Position numbers and translations under genes: made by a program
Shown here: positions 33,503-42,022 of the stretch, piece after piece
How positions within the stretch are numbered: position 1 is the first letter of the stretch
Layout of the letters: each line of letters begins with the position of its first letter
Source: Chitinophaga japonensis
GTDB taxonomy: Bacteria > Bacteroidota > Bacteroidia > Chitinophagales > Chitinophagaceae
Direction of reading: 5' to 3'
Length of the DNA stretch: 64,000 nt
Assembly (NCBI RefSeq): GCF_007830125.1
Contig: NZ_VLLG01000003.1
Location: forward strand, 238,247 to 302,246
Notes under the pieces: model-generated
The model's input: only the letters and a program-made list of their open reading frames with translations
The model's database searches: none
Told to the model about the DNA's origin: nothing

Positions 33503-34102
33503 ATGGCCATACAATCAGGGGAGGGGCATGCCGCCAACTGGCAGCATTTTCTGGGCGGCAGCCGGGAAGCGTTTGCAGCGCTTTATGCCAGCTTTGCACC
33601 GTTATTATATAACTACGGCTGCAAGGAGTGTGCGGACCGCCGCCTGGTAGAGGATTGTATCCAGGATGTATTTGAGTACCTGCTGGCCCACCGTGCACAG
33701 CTCTCCCCGGTTACCAACGTAAAAGCTTATTTGTTGAAAGCATATCGCCGGGCCCTGTTGCGGAAAATAAGCAATATGCGCAAAAATATACCCGTTGCGC
33801 TTACGGACGAGGCCCGGTTTGAAATTGTTATTTCCCCCGAAAGCCACCTTATAGGCCAGCAAAGCAGCCTGCACCGTCGTGAAAAAGTAGCGGCCGCGCT
33901 GAATGCGCTGCCGCCCCGCATGAAGGAAGCGCTGTTCCTCCGTTTTTATGAAGACCTGTCCTTTGAGGATATTGCCGCCATTATGGAGATCGACCAGAAG
34001 TCGGTATATAAAATGATCTACAAAGCCTTTGATAAATTACGCAGGCAACTGGCCGACTTCCCGCTTTGGGCGCTGTTATACTGCCTGTTGTTAAAACCTT
34101 AA
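33503..34102 (+). CDS. ECF sigma-70 factor (Bacteroidota SusC/FecR type)
   Basis: A 199-residue ECF sigma factor. Region 2 is at about 20-90 (DRRLVEDCIQDVFEYLLAHR) and region 4 at about 125-185 (LPPRMKEALFLRFYEDLSFEDIA and MEIDQKSVYKMIYKAFDKL). It would be held by the FecR protein encoded next and released when the STN-containing SusC receptor binds its glycan. The C-terminal tail PLWALLYCLLLKP is hydrophobic, which is unusual and might contact the membrane. It is 23 bp after the LuxR-type gene. Confidence 0.92.
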   Translation: MAIQSGEGHAANWQHFLGGSREAFAALYASFAPLLYNYGCKECADRRLVEDCIQDVFEYLLAHRAQLSPVTNVKAYLLKAYRRALLRKISNMRKNIPVALTDEARFEIVISPESHLIGQQSSLHRREKVAAALNALPPRMKEALFLRFYEDLSFEDIAAIMEIDQKSVYKMIYKAFDKLRRQLADFPLWALLYCLLLKP

Positions 34103-34260
34103 CCTTTGCTTTATTTGTTTGTTATAGTAGCAGGAACCAGGCTCCGGCTACCAACCTTGTTTTATATACAGCAAAAAAAAGTTGCCCCGGCAGGGGATAA
34201 AACCGGGAAAATGCTCCTCTATATAACTGACCATTTAACCAACACCTGGATGCTGTTGCC

Positions 34261-35289
34261 ATGGAATGGAAGGACTACACAGATTTTACAGCTACCGATT
34301 TTCTGGCGGATAGCTTTTTTATGGAATGGGTGTTGCACCCGGACGAGGAGAACTGTGCCTTCTGGGAAGCATGGCAACAGCATTATCCTGAAAAGCAGGC
34401 AGTCATAGCAGCAGCGCGGACCATGCTGTCATCGCTGGAGTACGAAAAGCACCAGATGCCGGCTGAAAGTTACGACCGTATATGGCATGCGCTCCATGGG
34501 AAAATGGACCCTGCCATGCCGGAAACCATGCGCTATGAGCGTTCCTATCACCACCGGGGATGGCGCCGCGCCGCCATCCTTACCGGTGTGTGCGGGCTGC
34601 TGGCCCTGGGCCTGTACTGGCTGCTGAAGCCGGCGGACAAAAGAGCGGTATACACCAGCCAGTTTGGAGAGAACAGGCGCCTGTTGCTGCCGGACAGCTC
34701 GGTGGTGATACTCGGGCCGCACTCCGCGCTAAAGGCCACCGCATTTGATGGTGAAGCTAAAACAAGAGAAGTATGGCTGGAAGGAGAGGCATACTTTATG
34801 GTAAAGCATGATGCGGGTAATGCCAGGCCTTTCACCGTGCATGCCGGCGATCTGGATATTGAGGTACTGGGCACGGAATTTAATGTGAATAATTATAACG
34901 GCCGCCCCCAGGTGGTATTGCACAGCGGAAAAGTAGCCCTGCAGCAAAATGCCCGCAAGGCTGCACGTATCGTGATGGAGCCGGGGGAGCTGATAGAATA
35001 TCGCGCAGATAATGATCGCTATGTACGTCGGAAAGTATCCACGGAAAAGTATGTAGCCTGGGTAAACCATACACTGGTGTTTGAGAACACCAGCCTGAAA
35101 GAAGTAGCAGCGCAACTGCACCATAAATATGGCATACAGGTGCAGTTTGCAGACAGCACGCTTTTGCAAGAACGATTCAGCGCCACGCTAAAGCAGGCTG
35201 ATCATAAAGTGGTGCTCAGGGCCATACAGGAAGCCTTCAGCGTACAATTGCAACAACAGGACGGAAACACGTTTTTAATAAGCCGTTAG
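34261..35289 (+). CDS. FecR-type anti-sigma factor
   Basis: A 342-residue inner-membrane protein: cytosolic N-terminus (residues 1-100) that binds the sigma factor, one transmembrane helix at about 103-120 (AAILTGVCGLLALGLYWLL), and periplasmic FecR domain (RRLLLPDSSVVILGPHS, EVWLEGEAYFMVKHD) followed by an STN-contact-like C-terminal domain. It transmits the signal from the SusC receptor at 35360 to the sigma factor at 33503. The stop codon lies inside the left arm of a heptad inverted array. Confidence 0.93.
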   Translation: MEWKDYTDFTATDFLADSFFMEWVLHPDEENCAFWEAWQQHYPEKQAVIAAARTMLSSLEYEKHQMPAESYDRIWHALHGKMDPAMPETMRYERSYHHRGWRRAAILTGVCGLLALGLYWLLKPADKRAVYTSQFGENRRLLLPDSSVVILGPHSALKATAFDGEAKTREVWLEGEAYFMVKHDAGNARPFTVHAGDLDIEVLGTEFNVNNYNGRPQVVLHSGKVALQQNARKAARIVMEPGELIEYRADNDRYVRRKVSTEKYVAWVNHTLVFENTSLKEVAAQLHHKYGIQVQFADSTLLQERFSATLKQADHKVVLRAIQEAFSVQLQQQDGNTFLISR

Positions 35290-35323
35290 CCATTAGCTTC
35301 CTGGCTGCTAACCGCTAATAGCT
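35282..35323. repeat. Inverted array of degenerate heptamers, family C
   Basis: Left words GCCGTTA, GCCATTA, GCTTCCT and right words TAACCGC, TAATAGC are complementary; 35282-35301 against 35303-35322 gives 14 of 20 matches. The left arm overlaps the FecR stop codon (35287-35289). It is shorter and less perfect than the family A and B arrays, but has the same 7-nt period and 3'-end position. Confidence 0.65.
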
Positions 35324-35359
35324 CAAAAAATACCCGCTCGTAAACAAAAACAGATCGTT

Positions 35360-38300
35360 ATGAAAGTAACAGGTACTTACAAGGGCATTACCTTGCTGGT
35401 GCTGTTCCTGGCTGCTGTCTTTATGGTACAGGCACAGGACCTCGCTTACCGGCAACAACAATCCGCCAACCCGGACACGCCCCTTCCCTCACAAAAAGCA
35501 GGCGCTATCCCCCTCCGGCAGGCCCTGCAGCAGCTCGAAAAAACCTATAGCATCAGTTTTGCCTATAACGCCCGGCTGGTGGCGGATAAGCAGGTGCAGG
35601 GACCGCTGTCCTTCAACGGGAGCGCGCCGCTGAAGGATGTCCTGCATGCATTGTTATCGCCGCTGAACCTGCAGTATACGCAGGTAGATCCAAAAGTGTA
35701 TGTCATAAAGCCGCCGGGTATAACGGAAGATACGGCCGCCGTACCTGCTACGGCCTTTGTACAGGAAGCGCCCGTCCGGGGAAAGGTAACCGATAAGGAC
35801 GGTACGGCGCTGATAGGCGTTACCATACGTGTAAAAGGCACCTCCACCGGCACCACTACCGGCGCGGACGGCACCTTTACGCTGAATGTGCCGGAAGGAA
35901 GCGATACCCTGCAGGTATCCTACCTGGGCTATTTGCCGCAGGAGATAGGCATAGCCGGCAGGTCCAGCCTGGATATTGTGCTGCAGTCCACGGAAAGCCA
36001 GTTGGAGCAGGTGGTAGTGGTGGGATACGGTACGCAGCGTAAGCGCGACCTGACCGGCTCCATCTCTTCCGTGGAAGGGGAGGAACTGGCCAAACAGCCG
36101 GTGCTTACCGCTACACAGGCCGCACAGGGCAAGATAGCCGGCGTGCAGGTGATCACTTCCGGGCAGCCCAATACTCAACCCCAGATCAGGGTGCGCGGCA
36201 CCGGCTCCGTAATGGCGGGCGCCAACCCGCTCTACGTAGTGGATGGGGTGCTGACGGACGATATCCGGAACATCAACACCGCGGATATTGTGAGCATGGA
36301 TGTGTTGAAAGACGCCTCTGCCGCCATCTACGGGGTGCGTGCTGCCAATGGCGTGATCATTATCACCACCCGCAGGGGCCAGGCCGGTAAACCGGTAGTA
36401 CGCTACGATGCGAATGTGGGCTTCCGGGAAGCCGCCAACCTGGTGGATATGGCCAACCGTGACCAGTATATAGATTACCTGGCGGACGCCGCTCCCAGCA
36501 GGGACCCTGTTAATGATGCCGCCACGTATGCAGGCTCCACCAACTGGTACGATGCCGTGCTGCGGAAGGCATTCCAGATGAATCACAACCTTTCTGTGTC
36601 CGGCGGCACGGAAAAGCACACCTATTTTTTCAGCGGCGGGTTTATAGAAGATAACGGCATCATCAGGACCAATACGTTTCGCCGCTTTACCCTGCGCGCC
36701 AATAATGAAGTAAACATATCCGATCAGTGGAAGTTCAGCACGCAGTTGTCCTATTCCCGGGGCGATGGCCGCAACGTGGACCTGAACAGTATCTACGGCA
36801 ATATTTACCGGGCAGCGCCGATAGTGCCCGCCAAAGAAGGCGACCGCTACGGCAACACTTCCGCCTGGGGCAATGTGGGCAACCCGCTGCTGTCGCTGGA
36901 CAAGAAGAATCACCGGCAGCAGGACAGCCGCCTGCAGGGCAATGTAGCCCTTGAATTTACACCGGTGTCCTTCCTGAAATTCCGCTCGGCCTTCAATGCA
37001 GATCTGCGCTGGGGTAATGACCGGATCTACCAGTATAAATTCCTGAATGACGAAAATACCTTCCTGGTAGCCGGCGGTAACCAGCGCTCTGAAAACAGTG
37101 TGCTGACGGTAGACAACTCCCGCTCACAGGGTTGGGTATGGGACAATACCGTTACGTTTGACCAGGCCTTTGGCAAACACTCCCTCACCGTACTGGCCGG
37201 CTCTGTTACCGAAGGGTTTTACAGTACCTACCTTACCGGCTCCCGTATTAATATACCGGAAAGCGAGGACCTCTGGTACCTGGACCTGGGCAATCCCGAT
37301 GTGCAGTCCAGGCTGTACAACGGCGGGGACAAATATGCCCGCCAGTCCTTTGTAGGCCGGGTGAATTATGGATATGACCACCGCTACCTGCTGAGCGCTT
37401 CCATCCGTGCAGACGGCAGCTCCAAGTTCAGCGAGCGCTGGGGATACTTCCCCACCGTGGGCCTGGGATGGGTGATCTCGCAGGAGCCCTTCATGCTGGA
37501 CCAGCATTTCTTCAACTTCCTGAAGTTAAGAGGTAGCTGGGGCATACTGGGGAATGATAATATTCCTACCAATGCCTACATTAATACCGCTACCGTGAAC
37601 CTGCCCTATTTCTTTGACGACAACATTACGCTGGGCACTGCGCTGCAGGACACCAAAGACCCCAACCTCAAGTGGGAATCCACCAACCAGTTTGATATAG
37701 GCTTTGAGTTTACCATGCTTAACAGCCGGCTGAGCGGTGAAGTGGACTATTATAACAAGAAAACCAAAGATGCGCTAACGGTGGTGAATATACCCAGTAT
37801 ACTGGGCGACCCGAACAATACCTATATCACCAATGCGGCGTCTTTCAAGAACACGGGCTTTGAAGTGTCGCTGACCTGGCGGGATAATATTACAAAAGAC
37901 CTGGGCTACAGCGTAGGCGGCAACATTACCTTTAACAAAAACGAGATCACCGACCTGGCCGGCGGACAGGACCTGCTGGGCGGTAATGTAGGACAGCAGA
38001 GCTTTGTGACCCGTACCGCCAACGGGCACCCGGTGGCCAGCTTCTACCTGCTGCGGTCCCTGGGCGTTTTCCAGAACCAGGAGGAAATTGACAACCACCA
38101 GACCGATGGTAAAGTGATACAGCCCAACGCCCAGCCCGGCGACCTGAAATACGAAGATGCCAATGGCGACGGTGTGATAGATGATAATGACAAACAGTTC
38201 ATGGGCTCTTACCAGCCCAAGTTCTTCTACGGCTTTAACCTGGGCCTGAACTATAAAGGCTTTGACCTGAGCGCGGATTTCTACGGCAGCGGCGGCAACA

Positions 38301-38773
38301 AGATCTATAATGGTAAAAAGGCGTTCCGCTACGAAACTACAGACAACATAGAAGCGGAATATGCTGACAACCGCTGGACAGCGGAGCGCCCTTCTGCTAC
38401 GGACCCGCGCTTGCTGACGGCCAACATGCCCGCTTCCACTTATTTCCTGGAATCCGGCGCCTTCCTGCGCTGTAATAACCTGACCATCGGTTATTCCCTG
38501 CCGGCAGACAAGCTGAAGGCTATCGGCATCAGCCGTTTCCGTGTATACCTTACCTCCCAGAACCTGTTCACGCTGAAAAAGTTCAGCGGCTTCAGCCCGG
38601 AACTGCCGGGAGGCACCATTGACTTTGATAACAGCATCAATAACAGGGTCAACAACCGCTCCGGCACTGCCAATACTACCAACAACACCAGCGGTATCCT
38701 GGATGCCGGTATAGAGCTGAATGCGTATCCCACTACACGCACTTTTGCCTTTGGCGTAAATCTTTCATTCTAA
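35360..38773 (+). CDS. SusC-like TonB-dependent receptor with STN signalling domain
   Basis: A 1137-residue outer-membrane receptor. Order: signal peptide (1-25), STN domain (about 50-117, KTYSISFAYNARL), CarboxypepD_reg domain (about 138-215), TonB box/plug (VVVVGYGTQRKRDLTGS) and the 22-strand barrel. The barrel includes EDANGDGVIDDNDKQFMG, the extracellular loop typical of SusC proteins. The STN domain pairs with the FecR protein just upstream, so glycan binding induces its own operon. It is followed 10 bp later by its SusD. The glycan is unknown, and no enzyme gene follows. Confidence 0.95.
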   Translation: MKVTGTYKGITLLVLFLAAVFMVQAQDLAYRQQQSANPDTPLPSQKAGAIPLRQALQQLEKTYSISFAYNARLVADKQVQGPLSFNGSAPLKDVLHALLSPLNLQYTQVDPKVYVIKPPGITEDTAAVPATAFVQEAPVRGKVTDKDGTALIGVTIRVKGTSTGTTTGADGTFTLNVPEGSDTLQVSYLGYLPQEIGIAGRSSLDIVLQSTESQLEQVVVVGYGTQRKRDLTGSISSVEGEELAKQPVLTATQAAQGKIAGVQVITSGQPNTQPQIRVRGTGSVMAGANPLYVVDGVLTDDIRNINTADIVSMDVLKDASAAIYGVRAANGVIIITTRRGQAGKPVVRYDANVGFREAANLVDMANRDQYIDYLADAAPSRDPVNDAATYAGSTNWYDAVLRKAFQMNHNLSVSGGTEKHTYFFSGGFIEDNGIIRTNTFRRFTLRANNEVNISDQWKFSTQLSYSRGDGRNVDLNSIYGNIYRAAPIVPAKEGDRYGNTSAWGNVGNPLLSLDKKNHRQQDSRLQGNVALEFTPVSFLKFRSAFNADLRWGNDRIYQYKFLNDENTFLVAGGNQRSENSVLTVDNSRSQGWVWDNTVTFDQAFGKHSLTVLAGSVTEGFYSTYLTGSRINIPESEDLWYLDLGNPDVQSRLYNGGDKYARQSFVGRVNYGYDHRYLLSASIRADGSSKFSERWGYFPTVGLGWVISQEPFMLDQHFFNFLKLRGSWGILGNDNIPTNAYINTATVNLPYFFDDNITLGTALQDTKDPNLKWESTNQFDIGFEFTMLNSRLSGEVDYYNKKTKDALTVVNIPSILGDPNNTYITNAASFKNTGFEVSLTWRDNITKDLGYSVGGNITFNKNEITDLAGGQDLLGGNVGQQSFVTRTANGHPVASFYLLRSLGVFQNQEEIDNHQTDGKVIQPNAQPGDLKYEDANGDGVIDDNDKQFMGSYQPKFFYGFNLGLNYKGFDLSADFYGSGGNKIYNGKKAFRYETTDNIEAEYADNRWTAERPSATDPRLLTANMPASTYFLESGAFLRCNNLTIGYSLPADKLKAIGISRFRVYLTSQNLFTLKKFSGFSPELPGGTIDFDNSINNRVNNRSGTANTTNNTSGILDAGIELNAYPTTRTFAFGVNLSF

Positions 38774-38783
38774 AAAAAGTGTT

Positions 38784-40307
38784 ATGAAGTATATACATAA
38801 AAGTATCCTGGTTAAAGCCGCTGGTATCTGTTGCATGCTCTCCGTTATATTGATGGCGTGCAACAATTACCTGGATGTGAACCCGCAGGGACAGATAGAT
38901 GAAGATGCCGCCACCTCCGACCCGGAAGCGGCCTCCAACCTGGTAACCGGTATCTATAATAACCTGTGGGTAGGCCGGGTGCATGGCTTTCCCTATGTAG
39001 GCGTTACCAATATTGCTTCCGATGATGCGGACAAGGGGAGTAACCCGGATGACGCCGCTGCTACCCAGGGAGCGCTGGATAACCTTACCATGGACGCCAA
39101 TACTACCACGCTCAATGATATATGGTCCGGGTATTACCAGGCCATTGCCAGGGCCAACAAGGCGCTGCAGGTACTGGAGTCCGCCACCATTGACCAGGGC
39201 CTGAACAACCGCCTGCAGGGCGAAGCCCGTTTCCTGCGTGCCTACCTGTACTTTAAGCTGGTACGGCTTTTTGGCGGTGTGCCCAAAATAGATAAGGTGC
39301 TCACCCCGCAGGAGGCGGACAGTGATGCGTACCAGACCCGGGCCAGCCGCGACGAGATCTACCAACTGATCATTTCAGACCTGGAATTTGCCCTGGCCAA
39401 CCTGCCGGTAAAAGGCGGGGAAGGCAGCCAGACGGGTCGCGCTACCAAAGGCGCCGCCGCAGGTATGCTGGCCAAAGTAAACCTGTACCGGCAGAACTGG
39501 CAGCGTGCTTACAGCCTTACGGATTCCATTATCAGCGGCCAGTTGGGCGCTTACGGGCTGATGGATAATTACGCGCAGATATGGCGGGAAACGGGCAGGA
39601 ACAGCATAGAATCCCTTTTTGAAGTACAAACAGGCATTAATGCCGCCTGCGATGCGGCCATAGAAGTATACAGCGTATGCCAGGGCCCGCGCGCCGGCGG
39701 AGCGCGGGGCTGGGCCGACCTTGGCTGGGGTTTTGGCACGCCTTCCCAGAGCCTGCTGGATGAATATGAGCCGGGCGACCAGCGCATGAATGCCACGGTG
39801 ATATTTATCAACCCCGGCGGCACGGTGCTGTGGGATGGTTTTCGTATACCCGGCCGCGATAGCGTGGAGAATGACCGTTACAATTATAAAGCCTATCACA
39901 GCCGTATCGCGGAGCAGTACTGCGGCAACCCGGACCGCCTGCCCAAGAACCTGCGCATACTGCGCTACGGCGAAATACTGCTGATACATGCAGAAGCCGC
40001 CCTGGCGCTGGGTAACAGCGGTGCGGCCCTTACCGATATCAATGCCCTGCGCCAGCGTGCCGGCCTTCTGCCAAAGGCAGCCGTGACCCGCGCGGATATC
40101 TGGCACGAGAGAAGGGTGGAAATGGCGATGGAGCATGACCGCTTCTTTGAGCTGGTGCGGGAAGACGCCCTGGCGCCCGGCACAGCCGCCGCGGCTTTCC
40201 AGGCGCACGGAAAAACGTTTGTAAGCGGCCGGAACGAAGTATTTCCCATCCCTGCCCAGCAGATACAGTTCAGCGGCGGCAGGCTGGAGCAAAATGTAGG
40301 ATATTAA
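38784..40307 (+). CDS. SusD/RagB-like glycan-binding lipoprotein
   Basis: A 507-residue surface lipoprotein (signal with LMACNNYLDVNPQ, lipid Cys26). It has the SusD TPR-type helical scaffold, with RFLRAYLYFKLVRLFGGVP in the N-terminal half, and the C-terminal motif ALTDINALRQRAGL plus HERRVEMAMEHDRFFELVR. It forms the lid of the SusC transporter encoded upstream. The stop at 40307 is followed at once by a heptad array which separates it from the convergent SusD of the next locus. Confidence 0.95.
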   Translation: MKYIHKSILVKAAGICCMLSVILMACNNYLDVNPQGQIDEDAATSDPEAASNLVTGIYNNLWVGRVHGFPYVGVTNIASDDADKGSNPDDAAATQGALDNLTMDANTTTLNDIWSGYYQAIARANKALQVLESATIDQGLNNRLQGEARFLRAYLYFKLVRLFGGVPKIDKVLTPQEADSDAYQTRASRDEIYQLIISDLEFALANLPVKGGEGSQTGRATKGAAAGMLAKVNLYRQNWQRAYSLTDSIISGQLGAYGLMDNYAQIWRETGRNSIESLFEVQTGINAACDAAIEVYSVCQGPRAGGARGWADLGWGFGTPSQSLLDEYEPGDQRMNATVIFINPGGTVLWDGFRIPGRDSVENDRYNYKAYHSRIAEQYCGNPDRLPKNLRILRYGEILLIHAEAALALGNSGAALTDINALRQRAGLLPKAAVTRADIWHERRVEMAMEHDRFFELVREDALAPGTAAAAFQAHGKTFVSGRNEVFPIPAQQIQFSGGRLEQNVGY

Positions 40308-40399
40308 TATGAAGTAGGATGTAAGAAGTGAGAAGTAGGAAGTAGGTGAAACACCGGTACTAAGCGGTACATTTCCTACTTCCTACTTCTTACTTTCTA
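40308..40399. repeat. Inverted array of degenerate heptamers, family A copy 3, between convergent stops
   Basis: It fills the space between the stop codons of two convergent susD genes. Left words: GAAGTAG, GATGTAA, GAAGTGA, GAAGTAG, GAAGTAG. Right words: TTCCTAC, TTCCTAC, TTCTTAC, TTTCTAA. The best stem has an uninterrupted 16-bp match (AGAAGTAGGAAGTAGG and its complement). The loop contains a direct repeat of GGTAC. The right arm touches the minus-strand stop codon (40397-40399). Confidence 0.85.
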
Positions 40400-42019
40400 A
40401 TATCCTGCATTCTGCTGCAGGTTTGTGTTCTTGTTCAGCTCTGACTGGGGTATCGGGAACAGCTCCCGGTAATCTCCATTGGGTGTGTGCGACAGCCATG
40501 ATTTCCGCGCAAAAACATTGAAGCGGATCAGGTCCTGCCGGCGGTGGCACTCTTCAAAGAATTCCCATCCCAGTTCATCCAGCAGCCGGCCGTACTGAAC
40601 ATCTGCCCCGCCTTCACTGGTGCTGCCGTGTACATCGCGCTGGCCATAATCATAGCTGCTGCCCTGCTGCAGGTCTGCGGCGGTAACAGTGGCTTTGGCC
40701 GGGTTGTCGGCAAAGCAGCGTTGCCGTATTTTGGTGACCTCTACGGCCGCTTCCGCTGCACGGCCGGTGCGTAGCAGGCATTCGGCTTTCATCAGGATAA
40801 CGTCCGCATACCGCAGCAATGGGAAATCGTTGCTCAGGCGGCTGGTAATGCCCTGCTTTATTTCAAATTTCCCCAGCCGGAAACCATGTATCGCCTCGCT
40901 GGTATCAATGGCCGGCACCACGTTGATGAGGTTCAGCGGCTGGCCGGTAAACCGGCCGTTCTGCACTATCAGCGCTTCGCCACCGGAAGAGTACTGCTGT
41001 CCCTTTATCCAGTTGTCCTTGTAGCGGGCATCGTCAGGGTCAAAAGTGTTAATGAACTGCGGTACGGCGCAAATGCCGCCCCAGGGCGAATATTGAAGGT
41101 TATAGGTAGCCTGGCACTCCTGCGGCAGCGTTTGCATATGGTGGTCAAATGCATTCCAGTCGGTAACATACTTTTCATCAAACGGCAGCGGGAAAATGAT
41201 CTCCGGAGAACGTTCGTTTTCGGTAATGAATACACCCTTCTGGTTCAGCTCCAGGCTGTACAATCCTGAGCTGATCACCGTATCGCACTGCGCCAGGCAT
41301 TGGTTCCAGGCGGGCGTACCGGAGTACACTTCGGCATTCAGGTATACTTTGGCCAGCAGGGTTCGCGCGGCCCACTGGTTAAACCGCCCATAGGTGGACT
41401 GGTCCCTGTTTTCGCTGAGCAGGGGAATGCTCTCCGTGATCTCCTTCACAATAAAGTCATATACCTCCTTGCGGGTATTTTGTTCCGGCAGGTAGCCTTC
41501 CGGTACGGTAAAATCCGTAACAATGGGCACGTTGCCATACATATCGCACAACACCCAGTAGTAGGAAGCCCGCAATACTTTCAGCTCCGCCAGTATATTT
41601 TCCTTTCCCTGGGATACCGGGATCACATCGGTGGCGATCTGCTCGATCACCCGGTTGCAGTTGTTGATGCCCTCGTAGGTGCGGGTCCAGCAGTTTACGG
41701 GAATGGCGTCTTCGGATGTCCATTTATGATAGTGGAAGCGCCGGTAGCCGCCATCGTCCACCCAGCCCCAGGGGCGTTTGGGTATCAGCAGGTTGTCTGC
41801 CGACAATTCCTGCGCCCAGAAATAGCTTTGCCAGAAGTTGAACAGCTTCCGCCAGGGAATGTAGGCGGCAGCCACCAGCGGCTCCAGGTCCTTTTCATCG
41901 GGCTCAAACTGGTCTACTATTACCTGGTTGTAATTATTGTCTTTCAGCTTGGTGCAGGAAAGCGCCGGTAACAGGCATAAAAAGACGATTACTATAATAG
42001 AATAATGTTGCTTGTTCAT
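40397..42019 (-). CDS. SusD/RagB-like lipoprotein
   Basis: A 540-residue lipoprotein (LCLLPALSCTKLKDNNY, lipid Cys22) with the SusD fold, longer than the one at 38784. The N-terminal half contains AELKVLRASYYWVLCDMYGN and the C-terminal part VDEL/GWEFFEECHRRQDLIRF. It starts 3 bp after the SusC stop on the same strand, so it is the partner of that receptor. The two SusD proteins of the convergent loci are only distantly alike, so they should bind different glycans. Confidence 0.94.
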   Translation of the reverse strand: MNKQHYSIIVIVFLCLLPALSCTKLKDNNYNQVIVDQFEPDEKDLEPLVAAAYIPWRKLFNFWQSYFWAQELSADNLLIPKRPWGWVDDGGYRRFHYHKWTSEDAIPVNCWTRTYEGINNCNRVIEQIATDVIPVSQGKENILAELKVLRASYYWVLCDMYGNVPIVTDFTVPEGYLPEQNTRKEVYDFIVKEITESIPLLSENRDQSTYGRFNQWAARTLLAKVYLNAEVYSGTPAWNQCLAQCDTVISSGLYSLELNQKGVFITENERSPEIIFPLPFDEKYVTDWNAFDHHMQTLPQECQATYNLQYSPWGGICAVPQFINTFDPDDARYKDNWIKGQQYSSGGEALIVQNGRFTGQPLNLINVVPAIDTSEAIHGFRLGKFEIKQGITSRLSNDFPLLRYADVILMKAECLLRTGRAAEAAVEVTKIRQRCFADNPAKATVTAADLQQGSSYDYGQRDVHGSTSEGGADVQYGRLLDELGWEFFEECHRRQDLIRFNVFARKSWLSHTPNGDYRELFPIPQSELNKNTNLQQNAGY

Positions 42020-42022
42020 CTG

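Noticed and set aside
35654..36913. A 419-codon antisense frame opposite susC
   Set aside because: Shadow frame; the product has no protein-like motifs.
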